Below are positions 38,671 to 50,181 of a stretch of 64,000 nt of DNA, piece by piece. Source of the stretch: Trochalopteron elliotii (lineage: Eukaryota > Chordata > Aves > Passeriformes > Leiothrichidae); NCBI GenBank assembly GCA_024734555.1, contig JANPWX010000173.1, positions 1,352,348 through 1,416,347 of the forward strand. Direction: 5' to 3'. The notes under the pieces were generated by a model. That model saw nothing but the letters and a program-made list of their open reading frames with translations. It had not been told where the DNA came from and did not search any database. The stretch's first letter is position 1. Every line of letters starts with the position of its first letter. The position numbers were made by a program, and so were the translations under genes.

Positions 38671-39149
38671 GCTTGTCTGCTGAACCGTGGCAGGAGTTTT
38701 GTCCCGTGCTGGAGGGCGCAGCCACCTCTTTAACAATTTAGTCTTAATCTCCTCCTGGCCTGGACCCTCCAGGCCCAACCAGGGTCTCTCCCCTGCAAGA
38801 CCCCATTGCCATTCTCAGATTGTCCCTGGATGCACAAACCAAAGGAAAATTGTGGAGTCACTCTGGGATTTCGACTGGTGTCAGATGGGGATGTCCCCTC
38901 TGTTTTGGAGGAGTGAGCAGTATCTTTTGCTTGATGGCCCTGGAAGCCCTTGCCAGGCTGGGGGACTGTGCTGACATCTTGGAGTCGTGTGACAAAGGGT
39001 GCAGAAGGTGTCAGTTCCTGTTCCTGAATTCTCTGGTCTGCCTATGTTGTGGGGAAATGATAAGGAAACAGAAGCACAAGGACAGCAGCTGAACCTTTGT
39101 ACTTTTCTGTACTTCTTTTTTTAACTTTTTTTTTTTCTTTTTTTTCCAG
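38671..39149. other. Island shoulder, no recognised gene
   Basis: GC falls off to the right of the island. Overlapping plus-strand frames of about 90 codons exist, one cysteine-rich near its end (around 38,970-39,060), but no domain pattern is seen. It ends in a 40-base T-rich tract (39,110-39,147) that forms the polypyrimidine stretch of the next acceptor. Confidence 0.45.
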
Positions 39150-39224
39150 GGAAGCTTTCAGTGTGCTTGCCTGCTGGGTCCTCAGGGAATAACATGCTCC
39201 GGCAATTTATTACACTGTCTCTAG
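39150..39224 (+). other. Candidate terminal exon with half EGF-like motif
   Basis: After an exceptionally long polypyrimidine tract and CAG ending at 39149, the first frame reads GSFQCACLLGPQGITC before a TAG at 39222. The spacing C-x-C-x8-C, preceded by GSF, resembles the last half of an EGF-like domain (family pattern GSF-x-C-x-C-x2-G...C). The usual aromatic after the glycine is replaced by proline, and no first half of the domain is visible upstream, so the likeness may be coincidence. Confidence 0.2.
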
Positions 39225-40084
39225 GCAGAGCTACCACTGCTATATCAGGGAATTACTTAAGGAGTTACTCAGGTCCAGGTGGCTGTTTGAGAACTTATAT
39301 CAAGAACTTACATCACCTGCTTTCCCTTGTAGTTGAATTTAGATCCCTTCTTTTGGCTCATTTCTCCTTTTATCAGAGCATAATTTAACCACTGGTCACT
39401 GGAGACAAAGAGAAGCCTAAATAAGCTTCAGAATACACCTGGGAAACTCTGCTAGGGAGAGCTAAGAAGCAATTTTTTTTTTTCTGAAAGTCAGTGTTCT
39501 TTCACAGTGACTCTAGTAGCTTCTGCCCTCCATGTTGGATGACGGAAGTAGCAGACAGAAGAGAAGGAAAAGATAACATGACAGATATCAGGAAGGCCAA
39601 GGGAAAGGTGAAGCAAAGGTATTTGCTCACATCAGAGAAGAAGAGACAAAACTTACATTTCTTTACACTTAAACTCCTTGGTTAAGTTCACTGCTGCATT
39701 CACAAACAGGGACAGGAGGTATAGAGAGAGTGGTATGAGTGACAGCATCCTGTGTCCCAAAATAGCAAGATGGTCAGGTGCTCCAACACTGTCATTGCAG
39801 GCTGGCAGAGGTGGTTAGGGTCAGGAAAGGAGGATGTGAGAGACACAGTTCTTAATACCACAGAATTTCCAATTCCAGGGACTGATGGCAGAAACTGTAT
39901 GGAAAAGCAGCTTGTGAATGCTTTAGGTTTGTATTGCAATTAAATGCATATTTTAGTGCTTTGGACGTTTTTGTAAAAGCACAATGGCAGATATAGAGTA
40001 TATTTAAGTACATTTGGACTCTGACTACTGGGGACTGCCTTTATGGGGACTGGTGGTAGAGGTATCTCTTTCTATCCTGTGTCA
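39225..40084. other. Noncoding stretch
   Basis: AT-rich, with a 10-base T-run near 39,475 and no recognised gene. Short frames occur on both strands only. Confidence 0.5.
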
Positions 40085-40290
40085 TTATCCATAGAATTCA
40101 GCTAGCGATTACAATGAAGCATTTTAAGGCAAACCAATGCCAGTGATGGCTGCAGTGCAAAGTCTGCCCTGTAAACTGCAGTGCTTTGGGAGCTGATTGA
40201 CAAGCAGCTTAGACATCTGGACACCAGGAGCAGAGCAGACAGCTGGAGCTGCCAACCTTTTCAGCTTATCCTGAGGTAAGGCTGTCCCAG
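40085..40290 (+). promoter_or_regulatory. Motif-dense block with a PBX/MEIS-like site and a donor-like site
   Basis: TGATTGACAAGCAG starting at 40194 resembles the composite TGATTGACAG site bound by PBX with MEIS or HOX partners. ATTCAGCTAGCGATTACAATG near 40,097 is similarly dense. A consensus CTGAG|GTAAGG donor lies at 40276. The block lies 1.4-2.3 kb downstream of the CpG island and could be an enhancer or contain an exon end. Confidence 0.2.
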
Positions 40291-41976
40291 CTCATCAGTC
40301 AGCACCCTTACATTTCTTAGGCCTTCAGATTTTAAAGAGGCTATACTGACCCATAAAATCTAGTAAGATGAATGGGTATATTTTATGATTTTTTTTGCAC
40401 AATAATAATAGCTCAGAGGTTTGAAATGTTTGAAAACTTTTCTTTGCTCACACTTTCCAGTGTGTAGAATGGAATGTTTTGTAGTAGTTTTGCTTTTTCC
40501 TTTCATTTTGGTGGAATCAAAAGTAATGAGTGCAGCAACTACCTGTAAGTAATTTAATTAATGCTGCTGGAAGGAACCTGTAAGACAGCTAAGACTCTGT
40601 GGTGCTGCTGACCAATAGCCTTTCAGCTCAGAAAACCTATGTTTGGATATGAGATGTTCATAACAGTGTACTGGATTTGCTTCTCTCCTTAAGAACCTTT
40701 TGTCCATTGCTAAACTCATTGCACAGTTCAGTGTGAACTGTCTTATCAACAGAAGGAAGGGAGACTTTAATGAGTGTATCTGGACAGCTGGAGATGTAAT
40801 GGAAGTCTTGCCAAAAACTCTATGTGTCAAAGAGTTTTGAAGACCTTCATAACCTATTTCTGAAATTTATCCCAGCCAGCAGCATAGGCAGTGTGAGACA
40901 CCCAAAAACACAAAGACCCTGCCATGACAATCCCTGCATGGTGCACAGAGCAGGCCACACCCATTCCTGCCTGGGTAAAGAAGTTTTGTCACTAAGCAAA
41001 ATTCTTTCTCTTGAGCAGAAGTTAGTTGTTTAGGTGATCACCTGCTTCATTACAGAGGATTAAAAAGAGGGAACGGAGAATAGATGTACAGATCTAACTG
41101 CAGGCTTGACTTTTGAACTGAGGGATAAGCTACACGTTTCTTTTTTAGCCATGAGGTAAAATACCACATCCATCATCCTAGCACTGCTCTCTCTCTGATC
41201 AGCAGTTTCTGCTTAGTTGTCTGTGCACAAGTCTTTTCTTCTGTGACTCATGAGCCAACCTGAGACAAGCATATCCTACTACATCTCCAGACCTCTGTAC
41301 AGGTATAGAGACACATGTAATGATCTGACTCAGGTTGTCCCAGAGCCCATCATCAGCAATCTGTTTTGAAAGCTGTCTTCCATTTAGTCTGTTTAGTAAT
41401 AAGAATCAATAGATGGTTATTGGTGGTCCTGGCCCATGTCAGCCAGATCAGTCTTATTTTCATTTGCAAAGACACCTTCACGTGTCATGACCACAGCACT
41501 TCATCAGTGTGATGCTGAGATGTGAGATGTCTGCAGTAAAGTGGGCATCAGTTCTAAGAATGTCTTGAGTGACATGGGACTGATCATCATCCTGGCATGA
41601 ATAGGTACTGTCTCAGAAATGTATGAACAATATCCCGTAAGTGTTGGTCATTTGTCGATCTGGTGTCCTGCAAAAGACACTACCCAAACCAGCTTACATT
41701 GATCTTTTGGAGACAGATCTGGAAAAAAAAAAATCTATAACTGTGTTGAGCAACACAGCTTGTGTCCCTTTCCATTTCTGGACCCTCTTGGGAAGTTAGA
41801 CTAAAACACGAGTAATACTTTGTATTAAAATTATTTTCATGGGGTAACAAATTGAACAATAATGCACAAGTTATGATCCATCAATCATGTTGGTGAAATA
41901 AGATTTGATGTATTAAATAAAACCTACCTATCCCCTTCCCTTTTCCCTGTAAATATCTATCTTTTTCCGTATGCAG
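40291..41976. other. Noncoding stretch
   Basis: No recognised gene or repeat. Frames of 90 codons or less appear on both strands. An 11-base A-run lies near 41,702. Confidence 0.5.
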
Positions 41977-42026
41977 CTCTGCAGCTTCGTTATGATCTCC
42001 TACAACCAGTGCCTCCTTATTATCAG
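41977..42026 (+). other. Candidate 50-nt coding exon
   Basis: A good acceptor (CTATCTTTTTCCGTATGCAG, ends 41976) and donor (TCAG|GTAAAG, GT at 42027) bound 50 nt. One frame (phase 2 start, phase 0 end) reads LQLRYDLLQPVPPYYQ and ends exactly on a CAG codon at the donor. A second frame is also open and hydrophobic (LCSFVMISYNQCLLII). The first peptide has the composition of a real protein segment, but I cannot assign a family. Confidence 0.25.
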
Positions 42027-45000
42027 GTAAAGAACAAGCCTTTTTCTTTCCTCAGCTACTATCAAAACAGTGCAACAACCCCAGTCACAAACTCAAGAGT
42101 CTTTTGACAGCAGCAATTAAGCAACTTAATTAATGAGTGAATAAAAATGATAATATTTACTGAATGGGAGCATCCTGTTTTGCATTTTTATTCAAACTGT
42201 GCACCTGAAGAATACCACTGAGTATACCACCTCCTCCCCTTCTGCTTGCAAGCTCTCTTCATTTTTTTTCCCCACACTATTTTGACTTTGAAAGCACCAA
42301 AACTATTGCATGCTTAGACACAGGCATGATGCTGATGCACTAAAAGACTGTTCCAGACAGCTGAGGGGAATGTGCTGCTATCTTTGCTATAGTTCTGCTG
42401 ACCCCTAAAACTTGACTTATATTTAAGGGACAATTTCCATGGTGCATTTGTAAGCTTGAAATTTACATCAGAATAGCTGATTAATTACTGATAAATGGCT
42501 AATAAAGCATTAACGCATGTCATAATTAACAAGTTTTGGACTGATACTGTTTTCCACCCTCTTCCTCAACAAGTTTCACATGCATGTATACAGACTTTTG
42601 TTCCCCCATATTTTTTATTTGACTGTTAATCTCTTCAACCCTTATATATTACATGCATACATATAAATAAATGTTTTAGTCTACATTGGTTTTCTCAATG
42701 AAATATATAACCCATCTCAAGTGCAAGTAAAGCCCCATACATAATTATTTTGGAATGACAGACAGTGAATTCCTTAGCTATTATTTTTGACGACCCTGTC
42801 ATGGATGCCAGGCATATATTGTGGTAAGAGCCTGAGAAACTTGGGAAAACCCACCTGGGGAGCAAACTCCTTTTTTCTTTATGGAAAGGTTCCCCAAGTG
42901 ACAGGCCTGCAATCCTGGGTGAGCTTAATTAAAGTCAATAGAGAAAACTAAAGCATTCAAAATTGCTGCCTTTGGGGCTTCCCCACTCTTCTTTTTCTTC
43001 ATTTGCTGACACTTTTAAGGGTAAGGTGCATTTTAAATTCCTTATTTGGGGCTTGGAGCTCAGTTCATCACATTCCCCTTCTGTTCCGTATCCCACATTA
43101 AATCTCCCTGACACTTCAAAGTGTTGTTTCCCATGATTTATGGCTAACTAATGCAGGTGCACTGGGCCTCCTGTGAGGTGCTGAATGTCCTCTTTGACAT
43201 CAGTATTAATGAATGAAGTTTTGGCATACAAAGCCAGGTAAGGCATGTTACCTAAAAGTGCAGATAGGTAAACTGAGGCACCCAGCAAGGCAGTAGTGAT
43301 GCTAAAAGAAGAATTTAACCTTGTTGACTCCCAGAGTTCTGCAGTATTTGCTAAGCATTTTGTAGTATGAGTTGTACAGTGAGTGTCCCCTTTGGATTTT
43401 CCAAAATCTGCCTAACCAGACTTTGTGACCCTAGTCCTACCTCATTTCTTCTCCTCTCCTGCCGCAGTTGCACGTCACAGGCCAGAGACACACTGAAGCA
43501 GCAGAGCTGGGAGCACACATGGAAAAAAAAAAAGGCCTTTGTGTAATAGGATCTTGACCATCTGCTGCACCTGCCATTTCAATCCCTTGTCTGTTTTGAA
43601 TCATACATTGTCAAATGTCACAATCACTACCAGGCCTGAAGCTTGGATTAGTTCTTGAGCTTGTACTGCTTACTTTTGAAATGAATGGCAAAATGCCTAC
43701 TGACTTCAGCACAAGCAGAGCTCACGAACTGACAGCTACAATCACCTTCATTTGGACCCCACCCATAGTGACAGAATATATTGGAAGTGGTGTCAGCAAC
43801 AACAGTAGGACTGGGGCATTCATGACAAAGTACCTTTGGGGTTTGCTTTTGGAATAAAATCCTCATTTACCAGCCTCTGGTAATGAGGTGGCCACATGAC
43901 TTTAGAGTGAAGGCGTTTTTATTAGTGCCTAATGGTAGATACCCTAAATGAGGTTTGTGAATTAAGAAAACACTTTGAACATTCAAGTGATCAAAATCCC
44001 TGATGATATGGGTGTCAGAAATTCCCCAGTTCCAAATGTTGGTCCCACAGCACTTACATGATTCACTACATGTTAATCTAGGCTGTCTGTACATTTATTG
44101 TAGAGGTAACTGTATGGTGGGATGATAGTAATTACATATTCTGTCCTCCACAGCACTTAGAAACGTAAGAGGTGTGCTATGTCAAGAGCAGGGGAAATTC
44201 AAAGTCCAGTAAGTATACCTCACTGGGGTTAAAGAGAGATCTGCTTCTCTTGCTCATGGAGCTGGAAGGGGCTGAGGTGAAGAGATCCACTCAGATTCAT
44301 AGCAATAAAGGCTCTGTGCAAAAAGCTATCTAGGATCTCAGTTCTGAAAAAAAAACCCTTTTCCATTCTGTTGTGGGATATCTGAATCCAGCAGATCCAG
44401 TTCTGATCTGTTTGTATTTTAAACTGTGCCAGACCAAGTATTTCCTCCTCTCCCTGTTCCTCCTCTCCATGCTCCCTCAGCAAACAGCTCACTTCTTTAC
44501 TTCCCTCCTGGAGGAAGGATATCAACGCTGAAAAGGTTAAGTGGGCTGCCTTATGAGTTGGGATGTTGTGAAATTTACACTCATTAGCTTCTCTGGGTGG
44601 CCATCAGGAATTTAATTAATATCCTTGACATGGGCTTTTATAACTGGTATCGTGGCTTCCAGGTGCCCATTGCTAAGAGAGAGAGAGATTGCACTTGTGA
44701 AGAGTGACAGCTTTCAGGAGTGTGCAGAGGCTTTGTACTGTGTCTTGCAAGAAGAAAGACAGCTCTGGTTGCCACCTTCTTCCTGTGGGAAAAAAAGGGA
44801 GAAAAAAAACGACTGCCTTTTTTCAGGTAGCCTCACTCATGACAGTAACATCACGTCTGTTTCTGCCCTTGTCAACACATCTCACTGTCCACAATCACTC
44901 ATCGTCTCCAGACAGACAGCACTGGAGGAGATCATCAATTGCCAATGCAATTCAGCAGATACACTTCATAAATTTTAATTACATTCCCACTGAAAATGAA

Positions 45001-47239
45001 TGGTCAGAAAATATAAAACATCTGCCATCCAGATCATTTACATTTTTCATACAATAAATCATTGGCAACATCCAAAACAATGGATTAAATCATGTGGAGT
45101 GTGATAGGTCAAGAAAGAAGAAACGGCACCCATCCTGTGATTACTGTTTGGACCAAAGCCATTACACGGTGTACAGTATCAAGGAAAATAAAAACATTAA
45201 AAAATAGTAACCATTTGGACTTGTCCTCATAAATAAAAGATCCATGGTATCAGATAGACCCTTCTAATGGATCTATTACTGTGTCTATGGAAAAATGAGG
45301 GATTGTTTAAGTAAAAGAATATTTAGTTAATTAAGATGGAGGGAAATGAGCATTTATCAGTTGAGTGTCTGGCTTATTTAGCTTGTAAATAGAATAAAGA
45401 AGTGATGTCAGTGGAAAATAATCTGTTAATCAGGTTTAACTAATATCATGACTGTTAAAATAACTCAATCAACATTTTCTTCAATAGTGTGGTGTGAAAT
45501 CCCAGTGTGAGATCATCAAACAGTATGTACAAATTATGTATTTTACCTGACAAAGCATTGCAATACAGGTTTAGCAAGCCAGGTATGGGACTCAGAGGAG
45601 AGCTACTACATCCTTTCATTCTCTGTTTGGCAAGGGAGCCAGCCCTGATGGTGGTGGTGCAGTGATGCTCAATGAGCCCTGCCCCAGGAGGTAAACCTGT
45701 GCTCAGCTCCTGTCCTCCTTCAGCTAGATATCCTTGTTCTCCTTCAAACTTCTGGAGAGACAGGCCAAGGCAGCAGGGTCGTCTTTCCCTCCACAGAGGG
45801 TTTAAGGCAATGCAGCCAGAGCAAATGCCAATGCAAAAAATTACTTTCTGTTCTAGTTACCACAGATTTCCTCAGATTTAGTGAGATTTGGGTGCCTCAG
45901 ACTCTTGGAAGTTTTTACCCTGAATTGTAGGTGTTTTGTGCTGTTCCATATTATATAGGTTTTTTGTTTTGTTCTGTTCTGTTTTATTGTTTTGATTTTT
46001 AATGAGCAATGATACTGTTGTATCACCTTGTGTTGCATTTTCATCCAAATGATGCTTTCTTCAGCCATTCTCCTCACTACCTGTGCAGTTACCAAACCTG
46101 AGACATTGTCCTCTCTCCCTTGAACCACTCTTATGAACAATTCCTATTTTCTGAAAACTGAAAGTAGTTTTAGTTGGATCCACATCAAGGCTTGTTCTTT
46201 TGTTTGCCTTTTGAATAGTACCAATACAAAGGCATGGACATCCATGGGAGCAGCAAACTGCGAACACACTCAGTCACAAGTTGTTGGATGTGGCACATCC
46301 TCATCCCTAGAGCAGATGAGAGATTAGTGTGTTTGTTAACCTCCGTATCTTTCCTGTTGAATGAAATGGGTGGAAATCAGGTATACACTGAGCAAATGTT
46401 TATTTTGACTGGAAGCCCTGTCACTTTGTGTATTTATGTGAAATAGAGAGATGTATGCTTAGCCTGAGGAGGTATCTGCACTCTTCAAAAAAAGGCCATT
46501 GATGAATGGCTGTAAAAGCTATACTTTTATCTGTTTTATGTTCTTCTAATGCTGCTAAATTGTTGTATATTAGGTTAAAAAATAGTTCATTCTGACGTTA
46601 CATCATGAGCACGTCTTGCAATGGTATGTGCAATATAAGCCTCTTTCATTTGATGATTTACTGCTGTTAAAAGGAAATAAAAATCCTCATAACATATGAG
46701 AGAACAATGTAGCTGAGAGATTTTTCAAGGTGTTCAACTTGAGTTCCTTGAACTAGGAATAATGTTTTTTTGACTCAATGTGTCTGTGTATTTTTAATTC
46801 AGTTACACAAATATCAGGGGGAAAGAGGTAGCAATTTTTTCCCTCATAGAGATGTTTTACTTCATACTAAACTCCTTTACAACAACAGTAATTATTGAAA
46901 AATACCACAGAAGTGCTGCAGCACATGTTATTAGTTACTATTTATACAGTGACACATCTTGCTCTACAGACAAATAAAAATAATGTGGTTTTTCCTCTCT
47001 CAGAGTGATGGTTTATGGGCTTTTTATTACAAGTTCAACCAGCTGGTTTAGATATGACAAGAAGTTCTCCCCAAATCTATTCCTTTTGCCCTAAGCCCCA
47101 CCCTGAAAGTATGTTTTGTAAAATCACAAAGCATTTCTGCCATTTTGTCTGTTCTTCCCATCTTGTGACCCATCCCCCAACTCCCACCTGTCCCACACTT
47201 CTCTCTTTTTCTAACCTGTTTTTTTTCTGTTTTTTTCAG
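42027..47239. other. Noncoding stretch with motif-rich AT blocks
   Basis: No recognised gene. At 42,460-42,545 there are homeodomain words (GATTAATTACTG, ATAATTAAC). Similar texture occurs at 44,930-45,090, with a SOX-type AACAATGG at 45076-45083, and at 45,350-45,490. T/G-rich simple sequence (TTCTGT/TTTTG repeats) covers 45,958-46,000. Confidence 0.5.
44930..45090. promoter_or_regulatory. AT-rich motif cluster, possible conserved element
   Basis: The block contains TTTTAATTACATT, ATTGGCAAC and a SOX-type AACAATGG (45076-45083) followed by GATTAAAT, within unique sequence free of homopolymers. Judged only by texture. Confidence 0.15.
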
Positions 47240-47344
47240 TCCTGTTGTTGCCATCTTCACATCTGCTCAGTCCAAGTCTGGAAGCAAAACCAGCAAGCCA
47301 TAGTGCAAAGTTCCCAGTACCCCTGCCCATCCTGGAAATAAAAG
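47240..47344 (+). other. Candidate 105-nt exon
   Basis: A textbook 3' splice site lies here: branch-like TCTAACCTG (47,210-47,218), TTTTTTTTCTGTTTTTTTCAG ending at 47239. The following frame reads LLLPSSHLLSPSLEAKPA and stays open past a weak AAAG|GTATTT donor (GT at 47345), continuing to 47,502. An AATAAA hexamer near 47,337 would alternatively allow a terminal exon. No family is recognised. Confidence 0.25.
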
Positions 47345-48364
47345 GTATTTGCAGACCAGTTTTCCCATTGTTTTCAGTCTTTGGCCTTATCGGTGCTCAT
47401 CTGTGTGTGGTAGGATATGGCATAGTCCAGTACCCCAACTGCTTCCTTCTGGCTTTGCCCCCCACCAAAGTGCATTATCCACTGCCCATTGCTTCCTCCT
47501 AGACTTTCACAGGAGTGCCTAGGGAAACAAATTATGCTCCTAAGGTGCTGGCTGGCCCAGCATGTAGAAGAGGATATACTCTACATATCCTTAAAGGAAA
47601 TAACAATTATCCTTCTGCTGTTCAGGGAGTGCTAGGGTCTGCTCAGTAACTATGTTAAGCCCTCCTTATACTTTGGATTTACAGATTTTGGGGGCCAGTT
47701 GAGGGCATATATTCCCAAGAACTCATTCAATCAGACAAAACCAAGAAGTTTAGGAAGTTTGTCCAGTCCTTTAAGTGACTTCAGTACTTCTTTCTCAGTG
47801 TACATCCAGTGTGAAACATTTCCTGCAAAAATTATACAGATTGAGGAGAAAATTCAAAAAGGCATGTAGGCACCTGACATGTCACTCCAGCAGAATGCAT
47901 TGATGTCATCCATCTGATTTCTTACACATTTGAAAATCAGCTCAGGTAGGTACCTAGAAGTTTCTAACACAGCTCTGGTGCTGGTGACTTTCTCTGGATC
48001 AAGTGAGTGCTGTTGATGGTGCCTCCAGATCACCCACACCAGCTGAGCTTTGGTTTGCATCCAGAATCAAGGTCAGAACGCACCAGCTGTCTTCCTCTTG
48101 GGTAAAATCCATATGGAAAAAGCACTCTGGGAGCTCACTGAACATGCCCATGGGTGTCTCAGCTTGAGGGGACCAGGCTGCACAAGTCCAGAAAGAGTGC
48201 CCTGATGGACATGTGCCATGGCCATGCAGGGCTCACTCCCAGCTCTTTTGCTGAACACATCTGCTCCTATTGGTCTGTGTGACAAGTGCAGGCACAGCCA
48301 CTGTAGCTGTGCAGCTCGTCCCAGAGCTGGCTGCATGTGTACATACGTGCGTGGGGCCATCACC
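47345..48364. other. Noncoding stretch
   Basis: No recognised gene. Minus-strand frames near 48.1-48.4 kb are histidine/alanine-rich and reflect local CA/TG richness. Confidence 0.5.
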
Positions 48365-48400
48365 CACACACGCGTGCATGCACATGTGTGTGCACATGTA
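48365..48400. repeat. 36-bp uninterrupted alternating pyrimidine-purine tract (Z-DNA-prone)
   Basis: From 48365 to 48400 every step alternates pyrimidine and purine, mixing CA/TG with CGCG and GCATGC. A second (GT)n followed by GACACACC lies at 48,413-48,429. CG/CA alternation of this length favours left-handed DNA under supercoiling. Confidence 0.85.
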
Positions 48401-49779
48401 ATTTATTTTTTTTGTGTGTGTGACACACCAAAAATAATGTATGAGCTCCCTCTGCTGCTTTATACAAAGAAATTAATCAAAAAAATTGCTTGCGAAGCTG
48501 AGAGCGTTTTATTCATATCTTGCTGATAATGCTGTATGCACAAGTAATACTAAAAATAAGTGTGTATTATGCTTGCAAAGCACTGTCCAAACATTAAATA
48601 ATTAAATAAACAATCTGTGTTGGCTTTTTTGACTCATAAAATATTCCAAATATATCTGTTTTTATAGAATGAAACATGTCCACATTTTAGGTAAGAGTGT
48701 TTTCTGACTTCCGAGAATGTATCAGTAAAATCAGTGAAAGCTCCTACTGAGAGGTAAGATAAGTTAAATGTAGCTAGGGTTTTTTCTTCTTCTTAAAGGG
48801 AATAAATAATTTTAAAATGTTTAACAGTGATACATTGTTGGGTTAGAAGGTTTTGGATGTCTTTTGCATTTTGTTAAACAATCTTTATATAGTTACACAA
48901 CATGACATAAGCTACTCTTGAAGTTTAGCTGAACTACTAAGTCCCATTACTTTAGTGATGAAAACAGACTCATGAGGAAGAATATTGTTTTAAAGTCTTT
49001 AAAAAGGTCTAAAATATATTTTTTGTCTTTCCTTTCTTTTCTCTTCTTCCTAATTCTTCTGCTTTTAAAATGATGCAAGAGCACTATCTGAAATACATTA
49101 TTATTTTATGCATTGGAAGTGTAATTTTGATAAATTGACTTGCAAACAGGTTATTTCCTGAAGGGATAAAATAAAAAGTGCAGTTCTATGAATATATTCA
49201 AAGAAAAAGTTAGATCTGGATGAAAATTTTTAGTAAATTTTTCATCCTGAAAAGTATAGTTTTAGTTAAACAGGAAAAAAGGATTTATTTCTATCAATTC
49301 AAATAATTGGTTTGAATGACTTCTGAAAGATTTTTTTTTGACATTTTGAATTGCAGAATAATAGACTGAAGATACCCCTGGAGTTATCTGATCCCTGCCC
49401 AAATTAAAGTGTCTCAATATTGCTTAAGTGGATGCTTTTCTCTAAAAATGTACTTTAATTTTTTAAAAAAGGAAAAGATATGCAAGAAAAGCTCCCAAAA
49501 TAGATGAACATTTTGAATCACACTAGGCACTAAATGTGACAAAAAGCAATGCTTGACTTTGCCTTACAGCTTAGTAAGAAATAAAATATTTAACCAAAAA
49601 ATAAAAAAGAAAAACAAATTTATTGTCAGAACTGTTCATGAACAATCATATTGCATGTGCAAGGCTGCTTGATCTCAACTGACAATGAGAGACACTGAGA
49701 ACCAAATAGAAGAAATCTTTTGCTGGAATTGCACTAACTACATAGGCTGAGCCAAACACCCAGTGGAGCTTCCTGAATA
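48401..49779. other. AT-rich noncoding stretch
   Basis: Very AT-rich and no gene seen. About 48,440-48,540 is motif-rich (GAAATTAATCAAAAAAATTG, TTTTATTCATATC) and could be a conserved element. The rest shows frequent A- and T-runs. Confidence 0.5.
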
Positions 49780-50181
49780 TTACAAAATCCCAGAATCTTA
49801 AAGATTGGAAAAGACCTCCAAGTGCAACCTTTGACTGATCATCACATTGCCAGCACTGTGTGTCGTGTCCATTCATTTCTTGAACACTTCCAGAGATGGT
49901 GACTCCACCACCTCCCTTAGCAGTCTGTTCCAATGCTTAACAAGCATCTTCACTAAGAACTTTTTCCTGATGTCCATCCTGAATTTCTGGTGCAGCTAGA
50001 GCCTATATCTCATCCTGTCACTGGCTGCCTGGGAGAAGAGACTCACCACCATCATGCTACAACTTCCAAGTAGTTGTAGAGAGTGATGATGTCCCCCCTG
50101 AGCCTCCTTTTCTGCAGGTTAAACAATCCCAGCTCCCTTAGCTGTGCCTTACAGGACTTAGTCTCTACACCCTTCACCAGA
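49780..50181 (-). mobile_element. CR1 LINE 3' fragment
   Basis: A clear 5'-truncated CR1 in reverse orientation. On plus it begins at the element's 3' end (ACAAAATCCCAGAATC, then GATTGGAAAAGACCTCCAAG). It continues through the hallmark block GGTGACTCCACCACCTCCC (49896-49914) and the GGCTGCCTGGGAGAAGAGAC and GTAGTTGTAGAGAGTGATGATG segments. Homology fades after CACCCTTCACCAG near 50,180. About 400 bp covers the end of ORF2 and the 3' UTR. Moderate divergence makes it younger than the 20-kb LINE but not recent. Noncoding. Confidence 0.95.

Noticed and set aside
43615..43857. 80-codon plus frame with moderate protein-like look
   Set aside because: The surrounding phrases (CCTACTGACTTCAGCACAAG) look like a worn ancestral repeat, and there is no splice or promoter support.
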